49,976 nt of DNA. It comes from a virus. The notes below the pieces were generated by a model. That model was not told the DNA's origin. It did no database searches and saw only the letters and a list, made by a program, of their open reading frames with translations. The stretch is from positions 1 through 49,976 of IMG/VR virus record IMGVR_UViG_3300024265_000070; one strand, written 5' to 3'. Of this stretch, positions 24,165-30,452 are shown in pieces (position 1 is the stretch's first letter; the number at the start of each line of letters is the position of its first letter). The translations under genes were made by a program, and so were the position numbers.

Positions 24165-25051
24165 CCAAAAGAAAATTCATAGACTGGAAGCCAAAAAAGA
24201 AAGAGCGGATCCAAAAGCTACGACATGCGATCGATATAATTGAGGAGTACGCAGACCAAGGATATGATCTATCTGTTAGGCAGTTATATTATCAGATGGT
24301 CGCTCGAAATCTAATCCCAAATAATAAAGATGAATACCGAAAGATTGTCGACATAGTCAAGATGGGTCGCCGCGCTGGTTACATCGATTGGGATATGATC
24401 GTCGACCGTGGGCGGTCATTAGATCGAAGCGCTCATTTTAACTCAGCGTCGGATATCATCACAATGGCGTCAAAGATATTTAAGCTCGATCGGTGGGAAG
24501 ATCAAGAGAATCGAGTATATGTAATGGTTGAAAAAGACGCATTAAGCGGAGTGCTTGGTCCGGTCTGTGAAAAGCTTGACGTCCCATTTACTGCAATGAA
24601 AGGGTATTCGTCGGAGTCACATCTATACAAGATCGCTCGTGAGATTAGGGCATATGTCGAAGGTGGTCAACGGGTTTATATGTTGTATCTTGGAGACCAC
24701 GACCCAAGCGGGTTAGACATGGATAGAGATATCGGAGACCGGATCCGTTTGCTTGGAGGCCTGAATGACGGCGAAGTCAATCGATTGGCGCTGACCTTCG
24801 AGCAGATCGAGGAGTTAAAGCCACCGCCCAATTATGCCAAGGTGACCGACTCAAGGGCGAAAGACTATATATCTCAATACGGCGAGTCGTCCTGGGAGTT
24901 GGACGCGATTGATCCTCCCTACTTGGCTGCGCTGGTAGAGACACATATTAGAAAGCATTTAGACGAGGATTTGTACGACGCTCGGGTAGAGCTAGAGAAA
25001 CAAATCTCAGAAGAGTTGGAATTGATTGCCTATGAAGTAGGCGAGGAGTAG
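24161..25051 (+). CDS. Stand-alone Spo11 / Topo VI-A-like Toprim protein
   Basis: 296 residues. The N-terminal winged-helix part contains LSVRQLYYQMVARN (37-50), which matches the motif around the catalytic tyrosine of Spo11/Topo VI-A (Tyr43 or Tyr44). A Toprim domain follows with VMVEKDALSG (Glu124) and YLGDHDPSGLD (Asp179, Asp181), the metal-binding triad, and an extended C-terminal helical part. No Topo VI-B partner is encoded. Functions could be cleavage of DNA in recombination or topological control. Stand-alone Topo VI-A-like proteins are known from mobile elements. Overlaps the previous gene by ATGA. Confidence 0.78.
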   Translation: MTKRKFIDWKPKKKERIQKLRHAIDIIEEYADQGYDLSVRQLYYQMVARNLIPNNKDEYRKIVDIVKMGRRAGYIDWDMIVDRGRSLDRSAHFNSASDIITMASKIFKLDRWEDQENRVYVMVEKDALSGVLGPVCEKLDVPFTAMKGYSSESHLYKIAREIRAYVEGGQRVYMLYLGDHDPSGLDMDRDIGDRIRLLGGLNDGEVNRLALTFEQIEELKPPPNYAKVTDSRAKDYISQYGESSWELDAIDPPYLAALVETHIRKHLDEDLYDARVELEKQISEELELIAYEVGEE

Positions 25052-25056
25052 AAACA

Positions 25057-25485
25057 ATGTTTCAATTAATTATAGATGATAACTTGTATTCGGTAGATTT
25101 TGAGCATTACAATCCAAAAGGTACCGACAAACGAATCCCAGAGCAATTAAAAAAACGTCCAGAAAAAAACGGCACCGCTGGATATTTTGGTGGTACAGTA
25201 TGCGAGATAATCCCTTTGGACGATAAGGGTGAAATTTACAGGGGCGCGGTAATAAAATTGGGGTTTGCTTATCTTTGTAGATTGGATTCTCAAAAATATG
25301 ATTCTGAACGTGGCCGTAAAATTTCGTTTACTCGCGCCCTTGACACCCCGGAGTTCTCTAAAAGAGATAGGACAGAATTTTGGGCTAAATACTTTGAGAC
25401 TCAACACCATTCCAGAATGAAAGCTCATGTCGAAAATATTAAACGAATGACCTCGGAGGCGGTAGGCCGTGGAAAAGTTCCCTAA
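25057..25485 (+). CDS. Hypothetical protein
   Basis: 142 residues after GGAGTAGAAACA. DKRIPEQLKKRPEKNGTAGY, RLDSQKYDSERGRKISFTRA and FWAKYFETQHHSRMKAHVEN are prominent. Not recognised; basic-to-neutral and mixed alpha/beta. Positioned right after the Toprim gene. Confidence 0.65.
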   Translation: MFQLIIDDNLYSVDFEHYNPKGTDKRIPEQLKKRPEKNGTAGYFGGTVCEIIPLDDKGEIYRGAVIKLGFAYLCRLDSQKYDSERGRKISFTRALDTPEFSKRDRTEFWAKYFETQHHSRMKAHVENIKRMTSEAVGRGKVP

Positions 25486-25642
25486 ATTCTCCTGGTGTTG
25501 TGACGGTTGTAACCATGGCGGAGTCGCGATTGGCAAAACTCCCTTGTCGGCGATTGTAGCTCATACCGCAGTTGCCCCGAAATGCTTGGCTTTTATATTT
25601 ATCGTTTTGATTGTAGGATCAAACGGAAAGGATATGACATGA
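25469..25642 (+). CDS. Small cysteine-containing membrane-like protein, GTG start
   Basis: 57 residues (M)EKFPKFSWCCDGCNHGG followed by a hydrophobic segment CLAFIFIVLIVGS. CGGAGG lies about 9 bases upstream of the GTG, and TGA overlaps the next ATG (ATGA), which supports translation. The CCxxC group could bind metal. Fills a gap that would otherwise be 150 bases. Confidence 0.5.
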   Translation: MEKFPKFSWCCDGCNHGGVAIGKTPLSAIVAHTAVAPKCLAFIFIVLIVGSNGKDMT

Positions 25643-25803
25643 AGGACTCTTGGAGATACTCAAATCAAAGACCGCCAGACCCGCCGGATGGAAAAGAATG
25701 TAGTTTTTGCAGGCGTGTTTACTCAAAGAAAATAAGGATAAAAGGCAAGATGGTTTGTCCGTTTTGCTACGATAAAGGCGGAAGGGGTAAAAATGCCAAC
25801 TAA
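25639..25803 (+). CDS. Small zinc-ribbon protein
   Basis: 54 residues, ATG after AAACGGAAAGGATATGAC. CSFCRRVYSKKIRIKGKMVC and then PFCYDKGG give a CxxC/CxxC ribbon (about residues 20-41). Basic. Function unknown, perhaps an RNA- or DNA-binding or host-takeover peptide. A longer start at 25582 has no ribosome site. Confidence 0.68.
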   Translation: MKDSWRYSNQRPPDPPDGKECSFCRRVYSKKIRIKGKMVCPFCYDKGGRGKNAN

Positions 25804-25918
25804 AGATCAAAGATCATTTGTCCATTATTTTTTCATCGGTTTGTTTATCGTAGCATGGGGGTTTATAATGGCCTCCGCGATCGGTTTTGTCTTGGTGCAT
25901 ACTGTATTTGTTCCTTGA
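25793..25918 (+). CDS. 41-residue membrane peptide
   Basis: Starts at an ATG preceded by GGAAGGGGTAAAA, overlapping the end of the zinc-ribbon gene, and stops in TGA that is part of the next promoter's -35. The protein is a single membrane helix with two halves (FFIGLFIVAWGFIMASAIGF). Such peptides are common in phage early regions. Not recognised. Confidence 0.5.
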   Translation: MPTKDQRSFVHYFFIGLFIVAWGFIMASAIGFVLVHTVFVP

Positions 25919-25943
25919 CGGTATACGATATATCGTCTATAAT
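25915..25943 (+). promoter_or_regulatory. Promoter with operator palindrome (class I, copy C)
   Basis: TTGACG (25915-25920), 17-base spacer, TATAAT (25938-25943). Perfect palindrome ACGATATATCGT at 25925-25936. Drives the 25976 gene after CGGAGTAAGAAA. Confidence 0.87.
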
Positions 25944-25975
25944 AAGGTAACTATCAAAACAAACGGAGTAAGAAA

Positions 25976-26170
25976 ATGCTAACATATCAAAGACACGAAG
26001 TAAAAATAATTAGATGGATCGGACGCAACGCAACGATAACCCGCAAGGATGGCGGCAAACTCAAAGTTGTATCCGGCCTGCGCCATCATTATGGGAAGCC
26101 AGCCGTTGAGGTTGACACCGTAACAACCAGCCCTCAGAATATCGAGGGCTGTGTCGAGCTGGTTGTATGA
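25976..26170 (+). CDS. Small basic protein, class I regulated
   Basis: 64 residues, basic, beta-rich (YQRHEVKIIRWIGRNATITR, GGKLKVVSGLRHHYG). Could be a small SH3- or OB-like domain. Its 3' end forms a strong nested hairpin. ATGA overlap to the next gene. Function unknown. Confidence 0.65.
   Translation: MLTYQRHEVKIIRWIGRNATITRKDGGKLKVVSGLRHHYGKPAVEVDTVTTSPQNIEGCVELVV
26123..26166 (+). promoter_or_regulatory. Nested hairpin at a gene junction
   Basis: ACAACCAG (26123-26130) pairs with CTGGTTGT (26159-26166), enclosing AGCCCTC/GAGGGCT (26129-26135/26144-26150). The two stems share two bases, so they may be alternative. The structure ends immediately before the ATGA junction and would sequester the initiation region of the 26167 gene, so it may make its translation dependent on ribosomes coming from the upstream gene. 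Confidence 0.6.
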
Positions 26171-26553
26171 AACCAAAATACTATCTCCAGATCACAACCC
26201 GAAAATTCAGAGAGGGCGGCCGAGTAATGCAATCGAAACCTATCGGTCGGATATTGACAGTCAAGATATTAAAGACTCCGGACGATTTCGAGTTGCCGGT
26301 CACGAAACAATGGGTCGTCGAGGTCTTTCCGAACGATGGCGATAAGAAGCGATTTACTAAGGATAAGTTGTCACCCCTGATTTGTAGGGCGCCGGATTGT
26401 ACTGACGGATATGATATCCAGACAGGTCGACAATGGGTTAACGCCGCATCTAACGCGCATATTCACCCGATGATCGTAATGAAAGGGAATATTTTTGAAA
26501 CACTAGAAGCCGCAAAAGAGACGGCGAAAAAAAGGAGAGTTTATTATGTCTGA
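26167..26553 (+). CDS. Hypothetical protein
   Basis: 128 residues starting at ATGA overlap. Contains KQWVVEVFPNDGDKKRFTKD and CRAPDCTDGYDIQTGRQW, and a C-terminal helix with KETAKKRRVYYV. No function recognised. Coupled to the next gene by an overlap of eight bases. Confidence 0.62.
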   Translation: MKPKYYLQITTRKFREGGRVMQSKPIGRILTVKILKTPDDFELPVTKQWVVEVFPNDGDKKRFTKDKLSPLICRAPDCTDGYDIQTGRQWVNAASNAHIHPMIVMKGNIFETLEAAKETAKKRRVYYV

Positions 26554-26803
26554 AGAAATTAGAGTAGTTGAAAACGAATCGGGCGATGAGTTTGTGGAAT
26601 TTGGCGCGCATCTAAGAGGGTTGGCACAAATAAAAATCGCTATTGAATCTCTAAAAAGGAAACTAGAAAAAGAGAACAAAGAAAAAACGGGGGGGATAAT
26701 GGACGCGGACTCTCGGGCTTTTTTAGATGGGATTCTCTCGGCTAACGAAAATGTAATTATTGAACTGGATGATATACTCAAATTATTTCTATCTAAAAAT
26801 TGA
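26546..26803 (+). CDS. Small coiled-coil protein
   Basis: 85 residues after AAAGGAGAGTTTATT. ESLKRKLEKENKEKTGG suggests a coiled coil, flanked by acidic helices. Not recognised. The stop overlaps a promoter -35 (TTGACG at 26800). Confidence 0.62.
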   Translation: MSEEIRVVENESGDEFVEFGAHLRGLAQIKIAIESLKRKLEKENKEKTGGIMDADSRAFLDGILSANENVIIELDDILKLFLSKN

Positions 26804-26828
26804 CGGAGCTCCCCAAACCTGATATACT
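26800..26828 (+). promoter_or_regulatory. Promoter of a structured RNA (CCCCAAACCTG class)
   Basis: TTGACG (26800-26805), 17-base spacer containing CCCCAAACCTG, TATACT (26823-26828). The spacer motif recurs in the promoter before the terminase gene at 29745. Confidence 0.8.
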
Positions 26829-26834
26829 GAAAGT

Positions 26835-27035
26835 GCTTAGTCACTCTACTACTTTTACGGGATGCTCGAGCCAAACTTAACCGAGCTCGAGCTCTCCCGA
26901 GAGATTGAGATCACAGGATCAAAAATATTATGCGCGTCCAGTTGATACGATCTCTCGGGAGGGGTGGTTCCCTCTAGTAGAGGATATAATCCTCATACTC
27001 CGTTAGCTCCCCGGTCGGTGATCGGGGAGTTTTTT
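26835..27035 (+). ncRNA. Roughly 200-nt structured non-coding RNA
   Basis: It lies between a good promoter (26800-26828) and a good terminator (27007-27035) with no convincing ORF. Structure visible by eye: a perfect 12-bp stem CTCCCGAGAGAT (26894-26905) / ATCTCTCGGGAG (26950-26961), extendable by G-U pairs; a 12-base palindrome GAGCTCGAGCTC at 26883-26894; GCTCGAGC (26864-26871) that can pair with the copy at 26885-26892; a small CCTCT-AGT-AGAGG hairpin; and the terminator stem. The GCTCGAGC pairing and the long stem share bases 26892-26894, so they may be alternatives. Not a tRNA, tmRNA or a family I can name. A regulatory RNA for host or phage is likely. It might mimic 6S RNA in size only. 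Confidence 0.78.
27007..27035 (+). terminator. Rho-independent terminator of the structured RNA
   Basis: CTCCCCG (27007-27013) and CGGGGAG (27023-27029) with a 9-base loop, followed by six T residues. Confidence 0.9.
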
Positions 27036-27043
27036 CTTTAAGA

Positions 27044-27072
27044 TTGATTCGGTTGTATATCTATGATATACT
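27044..27072 (+). promoter_or_regulatory. Promoter of the small-gene operon (20-mer class)
   Basis: TTGATT (27044-27049), 17-base spacer, TATACT (27067-27072), containing TTGTATATCTATGATATACT, the third copy of the 20-mer. It transcribes the small genes from 27101. Confidence 0.82.
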
Positions 27073-27100
27073 AAGTGGGAACAATTAACGGAGGCTGTAA

Positions 27101-27283
27101 ATGATAAACGCAATTCTTGCCTTAGTGATATCTATAGTCGGTGGGTTTTTTTGTGGGGTAGGATATATTTTATCGACGGTTAAAAACATGTTGGTTGAAA
27201 GTCAGGTTTACAGGGCTGTTGCCTTGATTTCTTTTGTGGTCTTTTCGTTTGTTGTATTTTGGGTAAGAATGAATTATGGATAA
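27101..27283 (+). CDS. Small two-helix membrane protein
   Basis: 60 residues with hydrophobic segments at about 4-25 (AILALVISIVGGFFCGVGYI) and 38-55 (AVALISFVVFSFVVFW). ATG after CGGAGGCTGTAA. Might be a holin-like or exclusion peptide; unknown. Confidence 0.65.
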   Translation: MINAILALVISIVGGFFCGVGYILSTVKNMLVESQVYRAVALISFVVFSFVVFWVRMNYG

Positions 27284-27485
27284 TTGCCAGACCTGTGAGA
27301 TCGCCGCGATTTCTTTGCTGACATTGGTTAGCGATCTCAAGAAACTGGATGAGGCGAGGTTTTTATATAGAGCTCATTTATGGCAGGACCATCATAACCC
27401 GCCTGGGATATTGATGAGGAGAAAGGCAAAGAAGCCGAGTATATTATCGAGAATAAAAAACCGTATTGTTACGGGAAGGATATAG
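27276..27485 (+). CDS. Hypothetical small protein
   Basis: 69 residues, MDNCQTCEIAAISLLTLVSD then a basic tail (RRKAKKPSILSRIKNRIVTG). One CxxC at the N-terminus. Overlaps the membrane protein gene by eight bases. Function not recognised. Confidence 0.6.
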   Translation: MDNCQTCEIAAISLLTLVSDLKKLDEARFLYRAHLWQDHHNPPGILMRRKAKKPSILSRIKNRIVTGRI

Positions 27486-27490
27486 GATAA

Positions 27491-27742
27491 ATGAGCATAC
27501 TAGATAAAATCGGAATCGAGGTGTCTCTTTCGGATATTCCAGCATATCATGTGCTGTGTATATTGAGGGAATCACCTTGGTACAAAGAAAGAAACACATT
27601 TTTTCGTAAATATATATATCCGTGGCTTTTGTTCTCGGATCACAGGTTTATGAAAAGGTTGTACCAACAGGCAATAACAGACACACAAGCGGGCTTAATG
27701 GGTGCAGTAATAGAAAAGGCAGAAAAGAAAATAAATGCCTAA
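27491..27742 (+). CDS. Hypothetical small protein
   Basis: 83 residues, MSILDKIGIEVSLSDIPAYH and an aromatic middle (WYKERNTFFRKYIYPWLLF). No motif recognised. Overlap of eight bases with the next gene. Confidence 0.6.
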   Translation: MSILDKIGIEVSLSDIPAYHVLCILRESPWYKERNTFFRKYIYPWLLFSDHRFMKRLYQQAITDTQAGLMGAVIEKAEKKINA

Positions 27743-28076
27743 ACTCAAAACTTCCATCCAAGATGAAATATCAGGCATAGAGCGGGATCCGGATTCTCCC
27801 TCTTGTGGAAAGCAGGTATTGTTTAGGATCAAATTCCCTGGAGACAAATCGGGGGATATGGTCTTTTTATGGGAAGAGGCGGAGAAAAAGAAAATGTCCG
27901 GACAGGTAACAGTCGGGGATTCCATTGAATGTATCGAGGATAAGGTTGTCAAGGGTAGGCGGATGATTTATGTAATTTGCAAAGAATACCCTACAGTTCA
28001 AGAGGGTTGGATATGGGAGAGTCAGTTAACCAATTATGGAAAGGAGTTTGAGGATGAGCGTAAAAAAGATCGCTAG
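27735..28076 (+). CDS. Hypothetical protein
   Basis: 113 residues. IKFPGDKSGDMVFLWEEAEK and QVTVGDSIECIED point to a beta-rich fold with a charged C-terminal tail. Not recognised. Overlaps the next gene by 23 bases. Confidence 0.6.
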   Translation: MPKLKTSIQDEISGIERDPDSPSCGKQVLFRIKFPGDKSGDMVFLWEEAEKKKMSGQVTVGDSIECIEDKVVKGRRMIYVICKEYPTVQEGWIWESQLTNYGKEFEDERKKDR

Positions 28077-28350
28077 TAAATTCGAGGAGTATTTGGTCGC
28101 CGATAAAGATTACGAAATGGCGATTACAGAAAAACAAAAGGCGGAAGCGGAACAATCGAGAACGAAAATCGTCCGAGAGAAGATTGAGGATGATATTATA
28201 AAACTGATTGAGGGAGTGGAGGAGGAAGAGTTATATTTTCAGGTCGACGAAAAGGCGTATAGATTAGAGGTTAAGTATCCGGCTAGCGAGGACGCTTGGC
28301 TTGATATCGATACGGTAGATATCTATCTCGTCAGAGAGGCTTACAAATGA
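28054..28350 (+). CDS. Coiled-coil protein
   Basis: 98 residues from the ATG preceded by AAAGGAGTTTGAGG. First 60 residues predicted as a long helix (KQKAEAEQSRTKIVREKIED), then a beta hairpin (ELYFQVDEKAYRLEVKY). Resembles the protein encoded next in layout, so both may come from one ancestor. Function unknown. Confidence 0.63.
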   Translation: MSVKKIASKFEEYLVADKDYEMAITEKQKAEAEQSRTKIVREKIEDDIIKLIEGVEEEELYFQVDEKAYRLEVKYPASEDAWLDIDTVDIYLVREAYK

Positions 28351-28703
28351 CTAAACCAGTTATCGAGAATATTGGCGATAAGAGCTTGGACGAACATCCG
28401 TTTTTTATTGCGTTGCGAAAATATATCGCAAACAAAATAGTTAGGGAGCTATACCAAAAGGAATATACGGATGTCGAAGAAAAATGGAACCAAGCAAAAG
28501 AGGACACGAACAATGCATTTAAAGTATTATTGATTGAGACCGATGATTTGTTTCCAGGGAGCGAATACGGAGAGGACATTATTAGTCGAGCGTTCTTTTT
28601 AAATGGCAAGAGGTATTATTTTAAATATAATCCTGGGCGAGAATTTGACCACAACAAAGTAAATGTGATTGAGTTTGACATGTTTGAAAAACCAACCTCC
28701 TAA
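28347..28703 (+). CDS. Hypothetical protein, layout similar to its neighbour
   Basis: 118 residues. Helical N-terminal half (REL..KEYTDVEEKWNQAKED), then a strand pair (RAFFLNGKRYYFKYN) similar in position to that of the 28054 product. Coupled by an ATGA overlap. Not recognised. Confidence 0.62.
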   Translation: MTKPVIENIGDKSLDEHPFFIALRKYIANKIVRELYQKEYTDVEEKWNQAKEDTNNAFKVLLIETDDLFPGSEYGEDIISRAFFLNGKRYYFKYNPGREFDHNKVNVIEFDMFEKPTS

Positions 28704-28705
28704 CC

Positions 28706-28743
28706 GACTAAATACCTTAGTCATATAGAATGACCATTTAGTC
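28706..28743 (+). repeat. Short inverted and direct repeats in an intergenic gap
   Basis: GACTAAAT (28706-28713) and ATTTAGTC (28736-28743) are perfect reverse complements. TTAGTCA occurs twice as a direct repeat (28718-28724 and 28738-28744), and ACTACTAAG follows at 28772. No promoter consensus is obvious. Might be a protein-binding site. Confidence 0.45.
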
Positions 28744-28796
28744 AGATAAAACGAAATTTGAACGCTAAGAAACTACTAAGATAAGGAGTGTAATGT

Positions 28797-28901
28797 ATGG
28801 GCAAACTGATTATTAAGCTGGTTGGATTGATTTTCTTATTTATTTGTTGTGCCGGATGTGTAGGGGCGTTGTGGGCGCTTAGACAATATGGAGTATTGTA
28901 A
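28797..28901 (+). CDS. 34-residue membrane peptide
   Basis: ATG after AAGGAGTGTAATGT. MGKLIIKLVGLIFLFICCAG then CVGALWALRQYGVL, one membrane segment with cysteines near the end (possible lipidation site). TAATG overlap with the next gene supports translation. Confidence 0.55.
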   Translation: MGKLIIKLVGLIFLFICCAGCVGALWALRQYGVL

Positions 28902-29209
28902 TGAGTGATTGTAAGCATGAGAAACTACAAATTAGGGCACTGAATCCCTATGGTTTTAATATATATTGTGTAAATTGTGATAATTCTATTTTACATGGGG
29001 ACTATGTTATCCTCACTAAAACCCACAAAGAGCTAATGGATGCTGTGATAGAGGCTGGTAGGGAGTATATGGAATTCTTTAGCCCTGTCCATGAGAGCTT
29101 TGACCTTCCTCCGTCAATGGAAAATGGACTTGATGTTATGAAAGAGCGTGCAAGGAATTTTTACGCTTCCCTAAAAGTTCTAGGAGATACTGTTGAGGGT
29201 GGATTGTAG
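28901..29209 (+). CDS. Zinc-ribbon protein, paralogue of the 30453 product
   Basis: 102 residues. DCKHEKLQ at the N-terminus, IYCVNCDN about 20 residues on, then VILTKTHKELMDAVIEAGRE and a C-terminal LKVLGDT. The same order (DCKHE, CSDC, VILTK, DVIEAGKE, LKALGD) is found in the protein at 30453. Four metal ligands are likely (Cys, His, two Cys). Function unknown. Confidence 0.66.
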   Translation: MSDCKHEKLQIRALNPYGFNIYCVNCDNSILHGDYVILTKTHKELMDAVIEAGREYMEFFSPVHESFDLPPSMENGLDVMKERARNFYASLKVLGDTVEGGL

Positions 29210-29210
29210 G

Positions 29211-29279
29211 ATGAACGTGGATTACAAATCTACCGTAAATAAAAGAAGAGTTTACCAAATAAAAGGAGTGTACCGATGA
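29211..29279 (+). CDS. 22-residue basic micro-ORF
   Basis: MNVDYKSTVNKRRVYQIKGV plus YR, starting two bases after the upstream stop and ending in ATGA with the next gene. GAGGG upstream is a moderate ribosome site. May serve only to couple translation. Confidence 0.35.
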   Translation: MNVDYKSTVNKRRVYQIKGVYR

Positions 29280-29422
29280 GTGAATACACAATTGTAAAAT
29301 GTATAGGATGTGGAAGGTTGTTTAGAATAGCCTCAATGCAGGTTTATAAGGGTGATACAAGATATTGTTCTAAATGTAACAAGGATTCTGGTGAGGGTTC
29401 CGGTGAGTGGCAAAGCAAATAG
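29276..29422 (+). CDS. 48-residue zinc-ribbon protein
   Basis: ATG after AAAAGGAGTGTACCG, an excellent ribosome site. KCIGCGRLFRIAS and YCSKCNKD give a CxxC/CxxC zinc ribbon, followed by a Gly/Ser-rich tail. Not recognised but clearly gene-like. Confidence 0.68.
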   Translation: MSEYTIVKCIGCGRLFRIASMQVYKGDTRYCSKCNKDSGEGSGEWQSK

Positions 29423-29447
29423 CCCACACATTTAGGAGAATCTAATT

Positions 29448-29495
29448 ATGATGGAACCAACTAATATCCACGCCCAAGAAAAAGGAGATAAGTGA
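29448..29495 (+). CDS. 15-residue micro-ORF
   Basis: TTAGGAGA precedes the ATG; the frame reads MMEPTNIHAQEKGDK and its TGA overlaps the next start (TGATG). The ribosome site AAAGGAG for the next gene lies in this frame, so it probably acts as a leader. Confidence 0.35.
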   Translation: MMEPTNIHAQEKGDK

Positions 29496-29743
29496 TGGGT
29501 GAAAAGAAAGGCGAATACAATACAGGAAATAAGGCTACAAAAGAACAGATCAAAGAATATTATCGCCCCCCTGAAGATATGGACGAAATGAATATTGGAC
29601 TTCGGCAAGTAATCCGCCGCGAGGGACTCAAATATATTTTAGCAACGACTCTATTTTATGAGGTAGAGGATATTGTTTCGGGCGTGGTACAAAGGGGAGA
29701 CGAGGCTATCGATATGTTTTTTGGAATTTTAGATATTACATAA
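29495..29743 (+). CDS. Hypothetical protein
   Basis: 82 residues from ATG (an in-frame GTG lies three bases before). Charged N-terminus, then MNIGLRQVIRREGLKYIL and GVVQRGDEAIDMFF, helical. Not recognised. Last gene before the terminase promoter. Confidence 0.62.
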   Translation: MGEKKGEYNTGNKATKEQIKEYYRPPEDMDEMNIGLRQVIRREGLKYILATTLFYEVEDIVSGVVQRGDEAIDMFFGILDIT

Positions 29744-29744
29744 C

Positions 29745-29772
29745 TTGAACAATTCCCCCAAACCTGTATAAT
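29745..29772 (+). promoter_or_regulatory. Promoter of the packaging operon (CCCCAAACCTG class)
   Basis: TTGAAC (29745-29750), 16-base spacer, TATAAT (29767-29772). The spacer contains CCCCAAACCTG, shared with the promoter at 26800. The start of the terminase small subunit is only 7 bases past the -10, so the transcript may be leaderless or nearly so. Confidence 0.78.
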
Positions 29773-29778
29773 GTAAAC

Positions 29779-30441
29779 ATGGCAAGAAAAAAGAAAGCTC
29801 CCAAAAAACCCAAGACAAAGAGACCAACAAAAGCGCAAAAGGCATTAATGGACAAATGGGGACTGACCATCATGCAATTACTTTTCGCTGATGCTTATAT
29901 CGAGTCGTTAAATGCGACATGGTCGGCGGGCGCGGCGGGATATTCGGGGTCTGAGACGACGCTCGCGGCACAAGGGAGTCGAAATACAAGAATCCCCAAG
30001 ATTAAAGAATACATCGCCGCGAGACTGTCCGACGAGGCCATGAGCGCCGGAGAGGTTTTGACAAGACTCGCCCAACAAGCCAAATCGAATCCGTTGGAGT
30101 TTATAACAGATATCCGAGAGGTAGAGGACGACGGTGATTTTTATATGATTGTCGATTGGGACTTGGATGCGCTAAAGAAGAACGGACACATGGTTAAAGC
30201 GTTTCGACAAGGTAAACACGGAATCCATATCACCTTTGTCGATCCTCAAAAAGCACTAGAACTCTTGGGCAAATTCCATGTATTGTTTACTGATAAGGTC
30301 CAGATTGATACAGCCGAATTAGAGATCGTCGCGTTAATCAGAGAGGGTAAGGTAGAATACGAATGGATGGTAGAAAAGAGCGGGGAGAGTTTGGCAGAGA
30401 GATTATTCAAACAGGCGAACGTGCCGATTAGTAAAGAATAA
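29779..30441 (+). CDS. terS: Terminase small subunit
   Basis: 220 residues. A basic N-terminus (MARKKKAPKKPKTKRPTKAQ) precedes a helix-turn-helix region (MQLLFADAYIESLNATWSAG, AAGYSGSETTLAAQGSRNTR, IPKIKEYIAARLS), the hallmark of phage small terminases ('NATEAAIRAGYS' type), followed by an alpha/beta C-terminal part that forms the ring. It recognises phage DNA and directs the large subunit, encoded at 30722. A promoter lies immediately upstream, with almost no leader. Confidence 0.85.
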   Translation: MARKKKAPKKPKTKRPTKAQKALMDKWGLTIMQLLFADAYIESLNATWSAGAAGYSGSETTLAAQGSRNTRIPKIKEYIAARLSDEAMSAGEVLTRLAQQAKSNPLEFITDIREVEDDGDFYMIVDWDLDALKKNGHMVKAFRQGKHGIHITFVDPQKALELLGKFHVLFTDKVQIDTAELEIVALIREGKVEYEWMVEKSGESLAERLFKQANVPISKE

Positions 30442-30452
30442 GGAGAAATGTG

